A DNA stretch of 64,000 nt, taken from assembly GCA_030041215.1 (NCBI GenBank), contig JASHOH010000036.1:1-64000 (forward strand). The letters run 5' to 3'. This document shows positions 1 to 7,960 of this stretch, one piece after another. A program made the position numbers and the translations under genes. The notes beneath the pieces were generated by a model. It made no database searches and had not been told where the DNA came from. It saw only the letters and a list, made by a program, of their open reading frames with translations. Source of the stretch: Candidatus Sulfotelmatobacter sp. (GTDB lineage: Bacteria > Acidobacteriota > Terriglobia > Terriglobales > Acidobacteriaceae). Numbering within the stretch: the stretch's first letter is position 1; each line of letters begins with the position of its first letter.

Positions 1-741
1 TTCCTCGCCGCGCTTGTATCCAAGCTTGAGAAACGCTTCGCCATCTAGATTGGTGACCAGATTGCCGAAGGGGCCATCGGTAGCGATCACCTCGGCTGTA
101 ACTCCGTGCTGGTCCCAAGTGGGCGCTTTCAGATCAAGCCGTACCAGCGATGCCACACGCATTTCCGGGCCGACCTTCGTCCAGTCCTCGCCGCGCGCCA
201 CGTGCGCGCCAACCGGCGAGAAAATATCGCGCCCATGAAAAGTCGACGACAGCTTTGTTCCGATCATCCAGTCGGCGTTCGTGATCTCATGCACACCCTC
301 GATGCCATCTCTCTGCTCGACCAGCGTGAGCAGGCCGTTATCTGGCAGCACGAAATATTGGCCGCGCTTCGACTTGGCGACAACGGCTTTTCTCGTGCTG
401 CCCACGGTCGGGTCGATGACCACCACAAAAACCGTTCCCGCGGGATAGTAAGGCGTTGCGCCGTAAAGAAAGCGTGCTCCGTCAAGAATGGAAAAAGGTG
501 TGACCTGGTGCGTGAGATCGACGATGCGAACATCCGGCATGATCGAGTACATCACGCCGCGGCAAATCGCGACGGAATCATCGACCACGCCGAAGTCGGT
601 CATGAAAACAATGGTTTGCGGATATTTAGCGGTCTGCGCATCCGAGGATGGAGCGAGCACGGCGCTGCATAGCAGCACAGAAAATAGCAATGCGAATACA
701 ACAGCCGCACGCTTCATGCGTTCTTCGAAGCCTACAGTCAT
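1..741 (-). CDS. SAM hydrolase / SAM hydroxide adenosyltransferase family protein, exported, C-terminus off the window
   Basis: The reading frame is open from ATG at 741 to the left edge. The mature part has the hallmarks of the DUF62 family, which hydrolyses S-adenosylmethionine to adenosine and methionine: TDFG at residues 48-51, a DNGLL-type segment and an FHGRDIFSPVGAH-type segment. A GAGGG Shine-Dalgarno sequence lies about 8 bases before the start; a second ATG at 717 begins MKRAAVV. Either start gives a charged n-region, a hydrophobic run and an A-rich cleavage region, so a signal peptide is predicted. That is odd, because family members are usually cytosolic and SAM is an internal metabolite. 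The family is clear; the export and the true substrate are inference. Confidence 0.85.
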   Translation of the reverse strand, partial: MTVGFEERMKRAAVVFALLFSVLLCSAVLAPSSDAQTAKYPQTIVFMTDFGVVDDSVAICRGVMYSIMPDVRIVDLTHQVTPFSILDGARFLYGATPYYPAGTVFVVVIDPTVGSTRKAVVAKSKRGQYFVLPDNGLLTLVEQRDGIEGVHEITNADWMIGTKLSSTFHGRDIFSPVGAHVARGEDWTKVGPEMRVASLVRLDLKAPTWDQHGVTAEVIATDGPFGNLVTNLDGEAFLKLGYKRGEE

Positions 742-852
742 GTAAGTTCCCTCAGTTTCTAATTAGCCGATTTCAAAATTACCAAATTATCAAATTTCCG
801 CGATCTATAATGCTTTTGTCCATTCACTCAATCGATTGCAAGGAGAGCTTTT

Positions 853-1251
853 ATGCCCGGCGTCATCCCCGATAAATATCGCGATCTTTTCCAGAAGCGG
901 GCCTTCGCCGCTCTCGGAACGTTAATGCCCGATGGCAGCCCGCAAGTCACGCCCGTGTGGTGCGACTTCAACGGCGAGTACGTCATCTTCAACTCAGCCA
1001 AAGGTCGGCAAAAAGACAAGAACGTGCGTCGCGACCCGCGTGTCGCCATGGCGCTCATGGATCCGGACAACCCCTACCGCTATCTGGAAATCCGCGGGCG
1101 CGTGGCCGAGATCACCGAAGAGGGAGCCAACGAGCACATCAACAAAATGGCCAAGAAATATCTGGGAGTCGATAAGTACCCCTACGCCCAGCCCGGTGAA
1201 GTGCGCGTGATGTACTACGTGAAGCCGGAACACACAACGGCGATGGGATAG
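853..1251 (+). CDS. PPOX-class (pyridoxamine 5'-phosphate oxidase-like) flavin/F420-binding protein
   Basis: This 132-residue protein has the split-barrel pattern of the PPOX superfamily: an N-terminal 'ALGTLMPDGSPQVTPVW' strand pair, then 'KDKNVRRDPRVAMALMDP' and 'LEIRGRVAEI'. The order and spacing match the small Rv1155-like group, which uses F420 or FMN in redox reactions; the exact substrate cannot be read from sequence. The start at 853 is well supported by AAGGAGAG seven bases upstream. It stands alone between the divergent SAM-hydrolase gene and a repeat cluster that precedes homoserine dehydrogenase. Length is normal for the group. Confidence 0.85.
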   Translation: MPGVIPDKYRDLFQKRAFAALGTLMPDGSPQVTPVWCDFNGEYVIFNSAKGRQKDKNVRRDPRVAMALMDPDNPYRYLEIRGRVAEITEEGANEHINKMAKKYLGVDKYPYAQPGEVRVMYYVKPEHTTAMG

Positions 1252-1262
1252 GAAAAGAACCA

Positions 1263-1436
1263 TGTAGCGACAGCCGCCCTCGGCTGTCCGGCTACAGCCA
1301 CCCCTTTGCGGTAGGGCGGCACTTTAGCGCCGCATGTCCTCGCCTGATTGTGGCGCCGGAATTTGGGGTGGCGCACCGCTTCAGCGCTACGATCAGCGAT
1401 AATTTCTTATTCACGGGGCTTCAGCCCCTTAGGAAC
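1263..1436 (+). repeat. Cluster of palindromic repeats before and inside the 5' end of hom
   Basis: A copy of the 28-bp 'gacagccgccctcggctgtc' family lies at about 1264-1290. It is followed by three short hairpin modules of the form N6-TTTAG/TTCAG-N6': 'ggcggcactttagcgccgc', a diverged copy near 1365-1385, and 'ggggcttcagcccc' near 1417-1430. The same modules recur at 27.2, 30.4, 34.5 and 42.3 kb. The cluster fills the whole gap up to the conserved part of homoserine dehydrogenase and supplies its only usable start codon. Confidence 0.8.
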
Positions 1437-2463
1437 CCGCATCCGCACCTACAATCTCGGTTTCCTCGGCTTCGGGAACGTCAACCGCACGCTTGTGCAA
1501 CTGCTTGGCGACCGCGAGCAGGAACTGCGCGAGCGCTACGGAATTTCGTTCCGCATTAGCGGGGTTGCATCGCGGCGCCTGGGCTGGATCGCCGACCCAA
1601 AGGGATTGGATTTGAAGGGGCGCGGCTTCAGCCGCGCCGAAAGAAATGCCGACTTTAACGCGGCTTCAGCCGCTGAGGCCCATAATGTCCGCTCCTGGCT
1701 CTCCGCCGCCCACGCCGACGTTCTCTTCGAAGCTACGTCACTCAATGCCGAAACCGGCCAGCCCGCGATCGATCACATCCGCGCGGCGCTCGAACACGGC
1801 GCTCACGCCATTACCGCTAATAAAGGGCCCGTCGTTCACGCTTGCAGAGAGCTCCGCGATCTTGCGGCCGCCCGCGGCAGGCGCTTTCTGTTCGAATCAA
1901 CCGTGATGGATGGCGTGCCGATCTTTTCTTTGTTCGAGCAGCTCCCGGCTATTCATTTGCAGGGATTTCACGGCATTCTCAATTCCACGACGAACGTAAT
2001 TCTCGGCGAAATGGAGCAGGGTCTCAGCCTCGACGAAGCTCTGAAAAAAGCGCAAGCCCTAGGCGTTGCCGAAACCGACGCTGCCCACGACATCGACGGC
2101 TGGGACACCGCCGTGAAAACAGCTGCGCTCATCAACGTGTTGATGGATTATCCGATTCGCCTCGACGAAATCGCCCGCGAAGGCATTCGCGAACTGACTA
2201 CCGGAGCCGTCCGCAACGGCCGGCGCGATGGCTGGCCCTTCAAGCTGGTTTGCCGTGCCAAACGCGTCGGCGATCGCGTCGAAGCCAGCGTCGCGCCCGA
2301 GAAAGTATTAAGCACCAGCCCGATGGGCAAAATTTCGGGAACATCGTCATACATTTATTTCGAAACCGACATTTTCCCTGGCCTAGCGATCACGGAAGAA
2401 AATCCGGGTTTGTACGCGACGGCGTATGGGATGCTCGCGGATTTGGTAAGGGCGGTTGCCTGA
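1348..2463 (+). CDS. hom: Homoserine dehydrogenase (no ACT domain), with repeat-derived N-terminus and internal insert
   Basis: The enzyme reduces aspartate semialdehyde to homoserine in threonine/methionine synthesis. The NAD(P) fold begins at 'GFLGFGNVNRTLV' (residues 38-50). It continues with 'FEATSLNAETGQP', 'TANKGPVV' and the catalytic-domain signatures 'GILNSTTNVIL', 'AETDAAHDIDGWDTAVK' and 'GISGTSSYIYF'-like. At 371 residues it lacks the C-terminal ACT domain. The start is a problem: related proteins begin near 'RTYNL', but the codon before RTY is ATC. The only in-frame start upstream is TTG at 1348, so residues 1-30 are translated repeat. A second repeat is embedded at residues 89-112. 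The rest looks intact, so the gene is probably functional, with an uncertain start. Confidence 0.85.
   Translation: MWRRNLGWRTASALRSAIISYSRGFSPLGTRIRTYNLGFLGFGNVNRTLVQLLGDREQELRERYGISFRISGVASRRLGWIADPKGLDLKGRGFSRAERNADFNAASAAEAHNVRSWLSAAHADVLFEATSLNAETGQPAIDHIRAALEHGAHAITANKGPVVHACRELRDLAAARGRRFLFESTVMDGVPIFSLFEQLPAIHLQGFHGILNSTTNVILGEMEQGLSLDEALKKAQALGVAETDAAHDIDGWDTAVKTAALINVLMDYPIRLDEIAREGIRELTTGAVRNGRRDGWPFKLVCRAKRVGDRVEASVAPEKVLSTSPMGKISGTSSYIYFETDIFPGLAITEENPGLYATAYGMLADLVRAVA
1611..1684 (+). repeat. In-frame palindromic repeat insert inside hom
   Basis: Two hairpin modules ('gcgcggcttcagccgcgc' and 'gcggcttcagccgc') lie inside the coding sequence and are translated as part of a roughly 24-residue stretch. 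The left part, with the flank 'gatttgaagggg' and tail 'ccgaaagaaat', closely matches an intergenic copy at about 30449-30487. This shows it is a dispersed unit and not native coding sequence. The reading frame is kept on both sides. Confidence 0.8.
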
Positions 2464-2484
2464 GGAACCTGCGCGTACACCGGA

Positions 2485-2868
2485 CTAAAGACAATGACCA
2501 ATTCGCTGTATGGAGATGCTCTCCAAATTGTCCAATGGCGATGGGTTCGTTTGTCCTCTAAGCTGATTGAACCGAAACTCGATATAAACGAACCAGCGAT
2601 CGCAGTACCACACGCTGCTGGGGTCTTCCCCAATCTTCACGGCTAAGTCCGAATTCATCTGGCCATACGAAACTTTCTCACTGTCGAGGTAGGCCTGAGC
2701 TTCGGATCTGTGCATTCCAAGCCGGACGCTGCGCTGGAAAAAATGCAACTTAGCCTGATACAGCTGATCGCGTTGCGCTTGGGCCTTGCGGGCCGCAATA
2801 CGTGAGTGGAGATACCAAAACGATGAAAGGATCGCAACAGCGAAAACGATAGCGATGACCTTCTTCAC
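2485..2868 (-). CDS. Hypothetical protein with N-terminal membrane anchor
   Basis: A 127-residue protein begins with MKKVIAIVFAVAILSSF, one hydrophobic segment with a positive n-region (signal anchor or signal peptide). A charged helix with KAQAQRDQL follows (residues about 27-45), then a small soluble domain with 'GMHRSEAQAYLDS', 'WYCDRW' and a C-terminal Cys. I do not recognise a family; the 'G-x-x-R-x-E-A-x-x-Y-L' pattern resembles small SmpA/BamE-like or lipoprotein-like folds only weakly. It is divergent from the gene at 2901, with 32 bases between starts, so the two share a short regulatory region. No function is proposed. Confidence 0.6.
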   Translation of the reverse strand: MKKVIAIVFAVAILSSFWYLHSRIAARKAQAQRDQLYQAKLHFFQRSVRLGMHRSEAQAYLDSEKVSYGQMNSDLAVKIGEDPSSVWYCDRWFVYIEFRFNQLRGQTNPSPLDNLESISIQRIGHCL

Positions 2869-2900
2869 TAGGCTCTCGGAATGCTGATCGCTTCCATAAT

Positions 2901-4259
2901 ATGATGAATATTCATATGCCGGTCACTGAAATCACCGCCCCCTCCCTCGACTTGGCCTCCATCCGCTCCCAATTTCCCTCGCTCGCCCAAACCGTCCACG
3001 GTTATCGCGCCGTCTTTTTCGATGGGCCGGGAGGCACGCAGGTTCCGCAGAGCGTGATCGATGCCATCTCGAACTATCTGCGTTGCGACAACGCCAACAC
3101 GGGCGGAGCCTACCAGACCAGCCGCCACACCGACGCCATGATCGCTGACGCCCGTGCCGCCATGGCCGACTTCCTCAACTGCGCCGCCGACGAAATCATT
3201 TTCGGCCCGAACATGACTTCGCTCACTTATATGATGTCGCGCACCGTCGGCCGCGAGCTTGAACCCGGCGACGAAATCCTGGTTACGCGCCTCGATCACG
3301 ACGCCAATGTTTCTCCCTGGCTGGCACTTGAAGAGAAAGGCGTCACCATCCGCTGGGCCGAGATTCATCCCGAAGATTGCACGCTCGATGTCGAAGACCT
3401 CGAGGCGAAGCTCAGTTCAAGAACGAAGCTCGTTGCTGTGGGCTATGCTTCGAATGCGGTGGGAACGATCAATCCTGTCAAAGAAATTGTTCGCATCGCC
3501 CACGCCGCCGGAGCGCTCGTCTACGTTGACGCAGTTCACTACGCTCCGCACGGGCTGATCGATGTGGCCGGTCTCGATTGCGATTTCCTCGTCTGCTCGA
3601 CCTACAAATTTTTCGGACCGCACATGGGCGTGCTCTATGGAAAGCGCGAGCATTTGCAGCGGCTGCGTCCATACAAAGTTCGCCCGCTTACTGAAGCCGT
3701 CCCCTTCCGCTGGGAGTGGGGCACGCTGAATCATGAGTGCATTGCGGGAATTACGGAATGTGTAAATTACTTCGCCGATCTGGGACGCCAGGAGAATCCC
3801 ACTTCTCGCAAAAGCGGCGAGTCCGGGATGCCCCACCCAACGCGCCTTTCGTTGGGTGGAACTGGAGACGTGGGAACCCGCCGCGCCGCCATCGTTTCCG
3901 CCTTCGAGCAAATCCACCGCTACGAGCACGGATTGATGGGCCGCCTCATGGCCGGACTGAAAGAAATTCCGAAGTTAAAGATATACGGCATCACCGATCC
4001 CGATTGCTTCAACTGGCGCTGCCCCACGCTCGCCCTCCGCATAGCAAATCCAACCGCCGAGCAGACACCGCTCGCCCTCGCCACAAAACTCGGCGAACGC
4101 GGCATCTTCACCTGGGATGGGAACTATTACGCGCTGAACCTAGCGGAGCGGCTTAATGTAGAAAAAACCGGAGGATTCCTGCGCATCGGACTCGTCCATT
4201 ACAACACGATGGAAGAAGTCGACCGCCTATTGGAGGCCTTGCCAGAAATCATCCGTTAG
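2901..4259 (+). CDS. Cysteine desulfurase-like PLP enzyme (aminotransferase class V) with repeat insert
   Basis: This is a fold-type I PLP enzyme of the class V / NifS-like group. Visible are the substrate loop 'DGPGGTQVP' (41-49), 'NTGGAYQTSRHTD' (66-78), 'DHDANVSPW' (132-140), the PLP aspartate in 'VYVDAVH' (D210) and the Schiff-base lysine in 'CSTYKFFGP' (K236). The sequence resembles the VC1184-type branch, whose physiological role is not settled; it lacks the usual SufS/IscS active-site cysteine loop. Start choice is open between the two adjacent ATGs at 2901 and 2904 and one at 2916. Residues 297-327 are a repeat insert that preserves the frame. It is convergent with the kinase gene, with four bases between the two stops. 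Confidence 0.8.
   Translation: MMNIHMPVTEITAPSLDLASIRSQFPSLAQTVHGYRAVFFDGPGGTQVPQSVIDAISNYLRCDNANTGGAYQTSRHTDAMIADARAAMADFLNCAADEIIFGPNMTSLTYMMSRTVGRELEPGDEILVTRLDHDANVSPWLALEEKGVTIRWAEIHPEDCTLDVEDLEAKLSSRTKLVAVGYASNAVGTINPVKEIVRIAHAAGALVYVDAVHYAPHGLIDVAGLDCDFLVCSTYKFFGPHMGVLYGKREHLQRLRPYKVRPLTEAVPFRWEWGTLNHECIAGITECVNYFADLGRQENPTSRKSGESGMPHPTRLSLGGTGDVGTRRAAIVSAFEQIHRYEHGLMGRLMAGLKEIPKLKIYGITDPDCFNWRCPTLALRIANPTAEQTPLALATKLGERGIFTWDGNYYALNLAERLNVEKTGGFLRIGLVHYNTMEEVDRLLEALPEIIR
3789..3882 (+). repeat. In-frame insert of the 'cccacttctcgc' hairpin family inside the cysteine-desulfurase-like gene
   Basis: A reverse-oriented copy of the hairpin family also seen at 32588-32628, 39974-40013 and 63509-63553 begins with 'cccacttctcgcaaaagcgg' and runs into 'ggatgccccaccc'. 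A second short palindrome, 'cccaacgcgcctttcgttggg', follows. Together they add about 30 residues between 'NYFADLGR' and 'RRAAIVSAFEQI', two stretches that look contiguous in this kind of enzyme. Confidence 0.75.
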
Positions 4260-4263
4260 CATC

Positions 4264-6930
4264 CTACTGTTTCAGAGTTCCAGTCCAGTTGAGGATGACT
4301 TCCTCGGGCAACGACTGGCCGCCGGTGAGCGGTTTCAGCGCCGGGAAGCGCTCGCCAGGGGCGACTGCGCCCACGGAGGAGAATTCGTTCAGATGGATGG
4401 GTAGCTCACTGGGCGCACCGAATTGAAATGTATCCACATTCTGGATGGGCACCTCCATGAGCTTATCGCCGTTGGTATAGTAGAGCTTTTTGCCGTCGGC
4501 GCTCCATGACGACGCGGTTCCGCCCCCGTTCGAAACCTGCCATTTGCCACCGGGTCCAGGAAAGGCGGTGACGTAAATTTCATATCTTCCGGATTCGTCG
4601 GACATATATGTCAGCCATTTTCCGTTAGGCGAGAGCGATGCCAACAATTCGTTGGCAGGCGATTGCAGGAAAGGAACCAGCTTCTTATCGCCATTGAGGT
4701 CAAGATAGTAGACATCTTCGCGAGTGGCATTGCTCTGCACTGCAACAAATAAATAGCGGCCATTGGGTGACCAGCTCTCCATCGTAGCCCACTGGCCGGG
4801 CGTCTCCAGGTTTTCCTGCGTACCTGAGCCGCTCGCCGGCTGAATCCACATTCTGCCCACGACCGAGCCGGCCATGGTGCTGACCGCGATGCGTTTCGCG
4901 TCCGGAGAAAAGGCGAAGTAGATGTTGGCGCTGTCGGCAAATGTGCTGCGCGAAACCGTATTGCGGCTGGCGTCGACCATCCAGATGTCTTCTTTGCCGG
5001 TGTCCGGGTCCTGCCGTATTACGCCTACAAGGCTTCCATCGGGTGAAGGGGTGGGCGACGAATAAAGACCGGGCTCGCCGAAGCGCCCCAGCTCTTTGCC
5101 CGTGCGGTCGACCCACATCGGCTGGGTTTTCTGCAACGCGGCGTGGCGGTAGACAAGTGTGCCATGAGCGGCAGTGAAGGCGACAAGATCGCGGGCGTTC
5201 CAATAATCGAGCTTTTCGGCGACAGGAATAGGATCGGCGGTGAACTTGAGCGCTTTGGGATCGAAGCGCTGGGCAACAAGTACGGTGTCGCGCAGGTAGA
5301 GCAGATATCCTTCGGAATATTGGACGTTGGAGGCGTGCTCGAGAATCTGGCGGGGTGCTTCGCCGGAGAGCGAGGCTCCGTACAACGCTCCCGCCGAGCT
5401 GCGCGTAACTCCTGACGCCTGGCGGTTCGTGAAGAGAAAGTGATCGCCATCGGGGAGAAAGTAGGGATTGCGATGGGTCCAACCGCTCTGAGCCTGCGTG
5501 ATCTTTTCGGGACCGCCGCCGCCTTCGGGCACTTTGTAAAGCGATTCGTAGATGTTGGGCGTGAAGATGATGACACCACGCGTACTCCAAGACCCGCCGC
5601 GGCCTTCGGGAGCATCGCAAAGGACTTGTACCGGACCTCCGGCAAGCGCCACTTTCTTCAGTTTGCCGGCGGAAAAGAAGCCGAGGTATTTGCCGTCAGG
5701 CGACCAGAAGGGGAACGTAGGGTTTTCGATTTCTCCCATCGGCTGGACGGCGCCGCTGGCTACGTCGCGCATCCACAATTTTGATTTGGAAGAATCTCGA
5801 GTGAGGAATGCGAGTTTCGAACCGTCCGGCGAAAGTGCCGGAGCTCCGACCGCGGCCGTGCCGTATTCGGTGCCGTTGGGCGCGAGCCACGAGGCGGTCA
5901 TGGGACGATGAGCATCTTCAAGTTTCGCGCGGGTTGTCAGGAAGAACGCGAGGGCGGCGAGGGCGAAAACCCAGCCGATTGCGGCGGCGATGATCAATGT
6001 GCGCTTCTGCACGGCGCGGCGGGCACGTACTTGCGCGGGCGCAGCAAGCTGGCTGGAGGAAGCCTGCGTGATCCATTTGAGCTGCAACTTCAGATCGTGG
6101 ACTGATTGAAATCGATCTTCCGGATCTTTGGCAAGGCTGGTTTTCACGACTTGTTCGAGCGCCGGCGGAGACATCGGCTGCACCTGCGAAATCGGCGGAG
6201 GATCTGAAGCGAGAATCGCGGCGACGATGCTGGCTTGGGTCTTGCCAGTGAAGGCGCGCTTGCCGGTGGCCATCTCGTACAACACTGCGCCTAAAGCGAA
6301 GATGTCGGAGCGCGCATCGGCTTCCTTGCCTTCAGTTTGCTCGGGAGACATGTACTGAAACGTGCCCACGATCGTGCCTTGGGTAGTCAGGGGCTGGTCG
6401 GCTGAGGTAGAGACGGTCATGGTCAGGCTAGAGGCGGGCGTCGGAGTGTTTGCGGAGATGGCCTTGGCGAGGCCGAAGTCCATGAGCTTTGCGCCGTTTT
6501 TGGTCAGCATAATGTTGCCGGGCTTCAGGTCGCGATGGATGACTCCGCTTTTGTGGGCGCGCTCGAGGCCTTCGCAAATCTCGATGCCATAGCGCAGAAT
6601 TTGCTCGGTGGGCAGTGGGCCTTTGATCAGGCGCTGGGCGAGGGTTTCGCCTTCCAGAAACTCCATGATCAGGAAATCGACGCCATCCTGATGGCCGACA
6701 TCGTAGAGCGTGCAAATGTTGGGATGGTTCAGCGAAGAAATGGCGCGGGCCTCGCGGTCAAAGCGCTGTTTGGCCTCGGGATTGTTTGACAGATGCGTGG
6801 GAAGAATTTTTACGGCGACAGTGCGGTCTAGCCGAGTGTCACGGGCGCGGTACACCTCACCCATGCCGCCAGAGCCGAGTGGAGACTGGATTTCATAAGG
6901 GCCAAGTTTGGTGCCGGAAGCAAGGGACAT
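4264..6930 (-). CDS. Transmembrane Ser/Thr protein kinase with C-terminal TolB/WD40-like propeller
   Basis: An N-terminal Hanks-type kinase domain spans residues 12-285. It has a glycine loop 'GSGGMGEVY' (19-27), ATP-binding K41 in VAVK, catalytic loop HRDLKPGN, a DFG motif in 'LMDFGLAKA' and 'MSPEQ' in the activation region. It is followed by one membrane segment near residue 310-335 ('LIIAAAIGWVFALAALAF'). The C-terminal half has repeated 'SPDGKYLGFF', 'LSPNGKWLTYMS' and 'SWSADGKKLYY' blades typical of TolB/WD40 propellers, which would lie outside the membrane as a sensor. At 888 residues it fits the large acidobacterial family of such kinases. The ligand is unknown. Confidence 0.92.
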   Translation of the reverse strand: MSLASGTKLGPYEIQSPLGSGGMGEVYRARDTRLDRTVAVKILPTHLSNNPEAKQRFDREARAISSLNHPNICTLYDVGHQDGVDFLIMEFLEGETLAQRLIKGPLPTEQILRYGIEICEGLERAHKSGVIHRDLKPGNIMLTKNGAKLMDFGLAKAISANTPTPASSLTMTVSTSADQPLTTQGTIVGTFQYMSPEQTEGKEADARSDIFALGAVLYEMATGKRAFTGKTQASIVAAILASDPPPISQVQPMSPPALEQVVKTSLAKDPEDRFQSVHDLKLQLKWITQASSSQLAAPAQVRARRAVQKRTLIIAAAIGWVFALAALAFFLTTRAKLEDAHRPMTASWLAPNGTEYGTAAVGAPALSPDGSKLAFLTRDSSKSKLWMRDVASGAVQPMGEIENPTFPFWSPDGKYLGFFSAGKLKKVALAGGPVQVLCDAPEGRGGSWSTRGVIIFTPNIYESLYKVPEGGGGPEKITQAQSGWTHRNPYFLPDGDHFLFTNRQASGVTRSSAGALYGASLSGEAPRQILEHASNVQYSEGYLLYLRDTVLVAQRFDPKALKFTADPIPVAEKLDYWNARDLVAFTAAHGTLVYRHAALQKTQPMWVDRTGKELGRFGEPGLYSSPTPSPDGSLVGVIRQDPDTGKEDIWMVDASRNTVSRSTFADSANIYFAFSPDAKRIAVSTMAGSVVGRMWIQPASGSGTQENLETPGQWATMESWSPNGRYLFVAVQSNATREDVYYLDLNGDKKLVPFLQSPANELLASLSPNGKWLTYMSDESGRYEIYVTAFPGPGGKWQVSNGGGTASSWSADGKKLYYTNGDKLMEVPIQNVDTFQFGAPSELPIHLNEFSSVGAVAPGERFPALKPLTGGQSLPEEVILNWTGTLKQ

Positions 6931-6984
6931 GGCGCGGAGGAATTATAACGGGTCGGCGGGCAGAGTGGGTTCCATTTACTGAAA

Positions 6985-7074
6985 ATGGCCACGGATCAAC
7001 ACGATTTTCATGGATCAAGATCGACCAAAGGCTGGTAACCAGGTCCGCGTTCATCCGTGTCAATCCGTGGCCAT
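6985..7074. repeat. 90-bp element with 12-bp perfect terminal inverted repeats
   Basis: The ends are 'atggccacggat' (6985-6996) and its exact complement 'atccgtggccat' (7063-7074). With a two-base interruption the match extends to about 19 bases at each end. It fills most of the 173-base gap between the kinase start and the peroxiredoxin stop. It looks like a miniature inverted-repeat or REP-type element; it encodes no convincing protein. Confidence 0.7.
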
Positions 7075-7103
7075 GGAGTTCTACTCCCGCCACGGAGCGG
7101 GGC

Positions 7104-7790
7104 CTACTTCGGCTGCGGCGTAGTGCGCAGATACGGCTTTATGGTCTTGAAGCCGGGGAACTTCTGCGCCGCTTCTTCGTTCGAGACGGCCGGGGTGATG
7201 ATGACATCCTCTCCCTGCTTCCAGTTCACTGGCGTAGCGACTTTATGTTTCGCGGTGAGCTGCATGGAGTCGATCACGCGCAAAATTTCATCAAAGTTAC
7301 GCCCTGTGGTCATGGGGTAGCTAAGCTGCAGCTTGATCTTCTTATCGGGGCCGATGACGAACACGGTGCGCACGGTGGCGTTGTCGGCGGCGGTGCGACC
7401 CTCGCACGTTTCTCCGGCTTCTGCAGGAAGCATGCCGTACAGCTTGGCGACTTTGAGCTGCGGGTCGCCAATCATGGGATAGTTCACCTTGGCACCCTGC
7501 GTCTCTTCTATATCCTGCGTCCACTTGCTGTGGCTTGACACCGGGTCGACGCTCAAGCCGATGATCTTCGTGTTGCGCCGGGCAAACTCGGGCGCCAGTT
7601 TCGCCATGTAGCCAAGCTCTGTCGTGCACACCGGAGTGAAATCCTTGGGGTGCGAAAACAGTACGGCCCAGCCGTCGCCGATCCATTCGTGAAAGTGGAT
7701 AGGCCCCTGCGTGGTTTCGGCGGTGAAATCCGGGGCGGTGTCGTTGATGCGGGGAACACGGTTGATTTCGGATACGCTGGCAGTGCTCAT
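7104..7790 (-). CDS. Peroxiredoxin, 1-Cys (Prx6) type
   Basis: A thioredoxin-fold peroxidase that reduces hydrogen and organic peroxides. The peroxidatic cysteine is C55 in 'DFTPVCTTELG'; the preceding 'VLFSHPKD' and later 'FVIGPDKKIKLQLSYPMTTGRNFDEILRVIDSMQLT' are characteristic of the Prx6 branch. The length of 228 residues is typical, including the extra C-terminal dimer domain. The start at 7790 follows a strong AAAGGAGAA Shine-Dalgarno sequence. A sigma-70-like promoter and a terminator-like hairpin lie 150-290 bases upstream on the same strand, so expression may be attenuated or the leader may be a separate RNA. Confidence 0.93.
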   Translation of the reverse strand: MSTASVSEINRVPRINDTAPDFTAETTQGPIHFHEWIGDGWAVLFSHPKDFTPVCTTELGYMAKLAPEFARRNTKIIGLSVDPVSSHSKWTQDIEETQGAKVNYPMIGDPQLKVAKLYGMLPAEAGETCEGRTAADNATVRTVFVIGPDKKIKLQLSYPMTTGRNFDEILRVIDSMQLTAKHKVATPVNWKQGEDVIITPAVSNEEAAQKFPGFKTIKPYLRTTPQPK

Positions 7791-7929
7791 AACAAGTTCT
7801 CCTTTAATCCTTAAAGTCTATTAGCTTACTAGGGTTTCGATTCCCTTGCAATGGCCTGCTGCAAAAGCAGTGTGCCCAGGTCGGATTTGCAAACGCATCT
7901 CTGTGATCCCCACTGCCCTCTGAGGCCCA

Positions 7930-7960
7930 AAATACGAAAACCCACCCGGTCCGGGTGGGT
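7930..7960 (-). terminator. Intrinsic terminator or attenuator upstream of the peroxiredoxin gene
   Basis: On the minus strand the arms acccacccgg and ccgggtgggt (7940-7960) are perfectly complementary and are followed by a T-rich run, ttttcgtatttt. No protein gene ends here on this strand. It therefore terminates either a small RNA or the peroxiredoxin leader. Confidence 0.75.

Noticed and set aside
106-672. Plus-strand 188-codon frame at the left edge
   Set aside because: The minus strand here encodes a recognisable SAM-hydrolase-family protein throughout, so this is a shadow.
4700-5620. 306-codon minus-strand frame inside the kinase gene
   Set aside because: Same strand, different frame, within the propeller region of a convincing kinase. 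The product is Arg/Ser/Pro-rich, as expected for a frame shadow.
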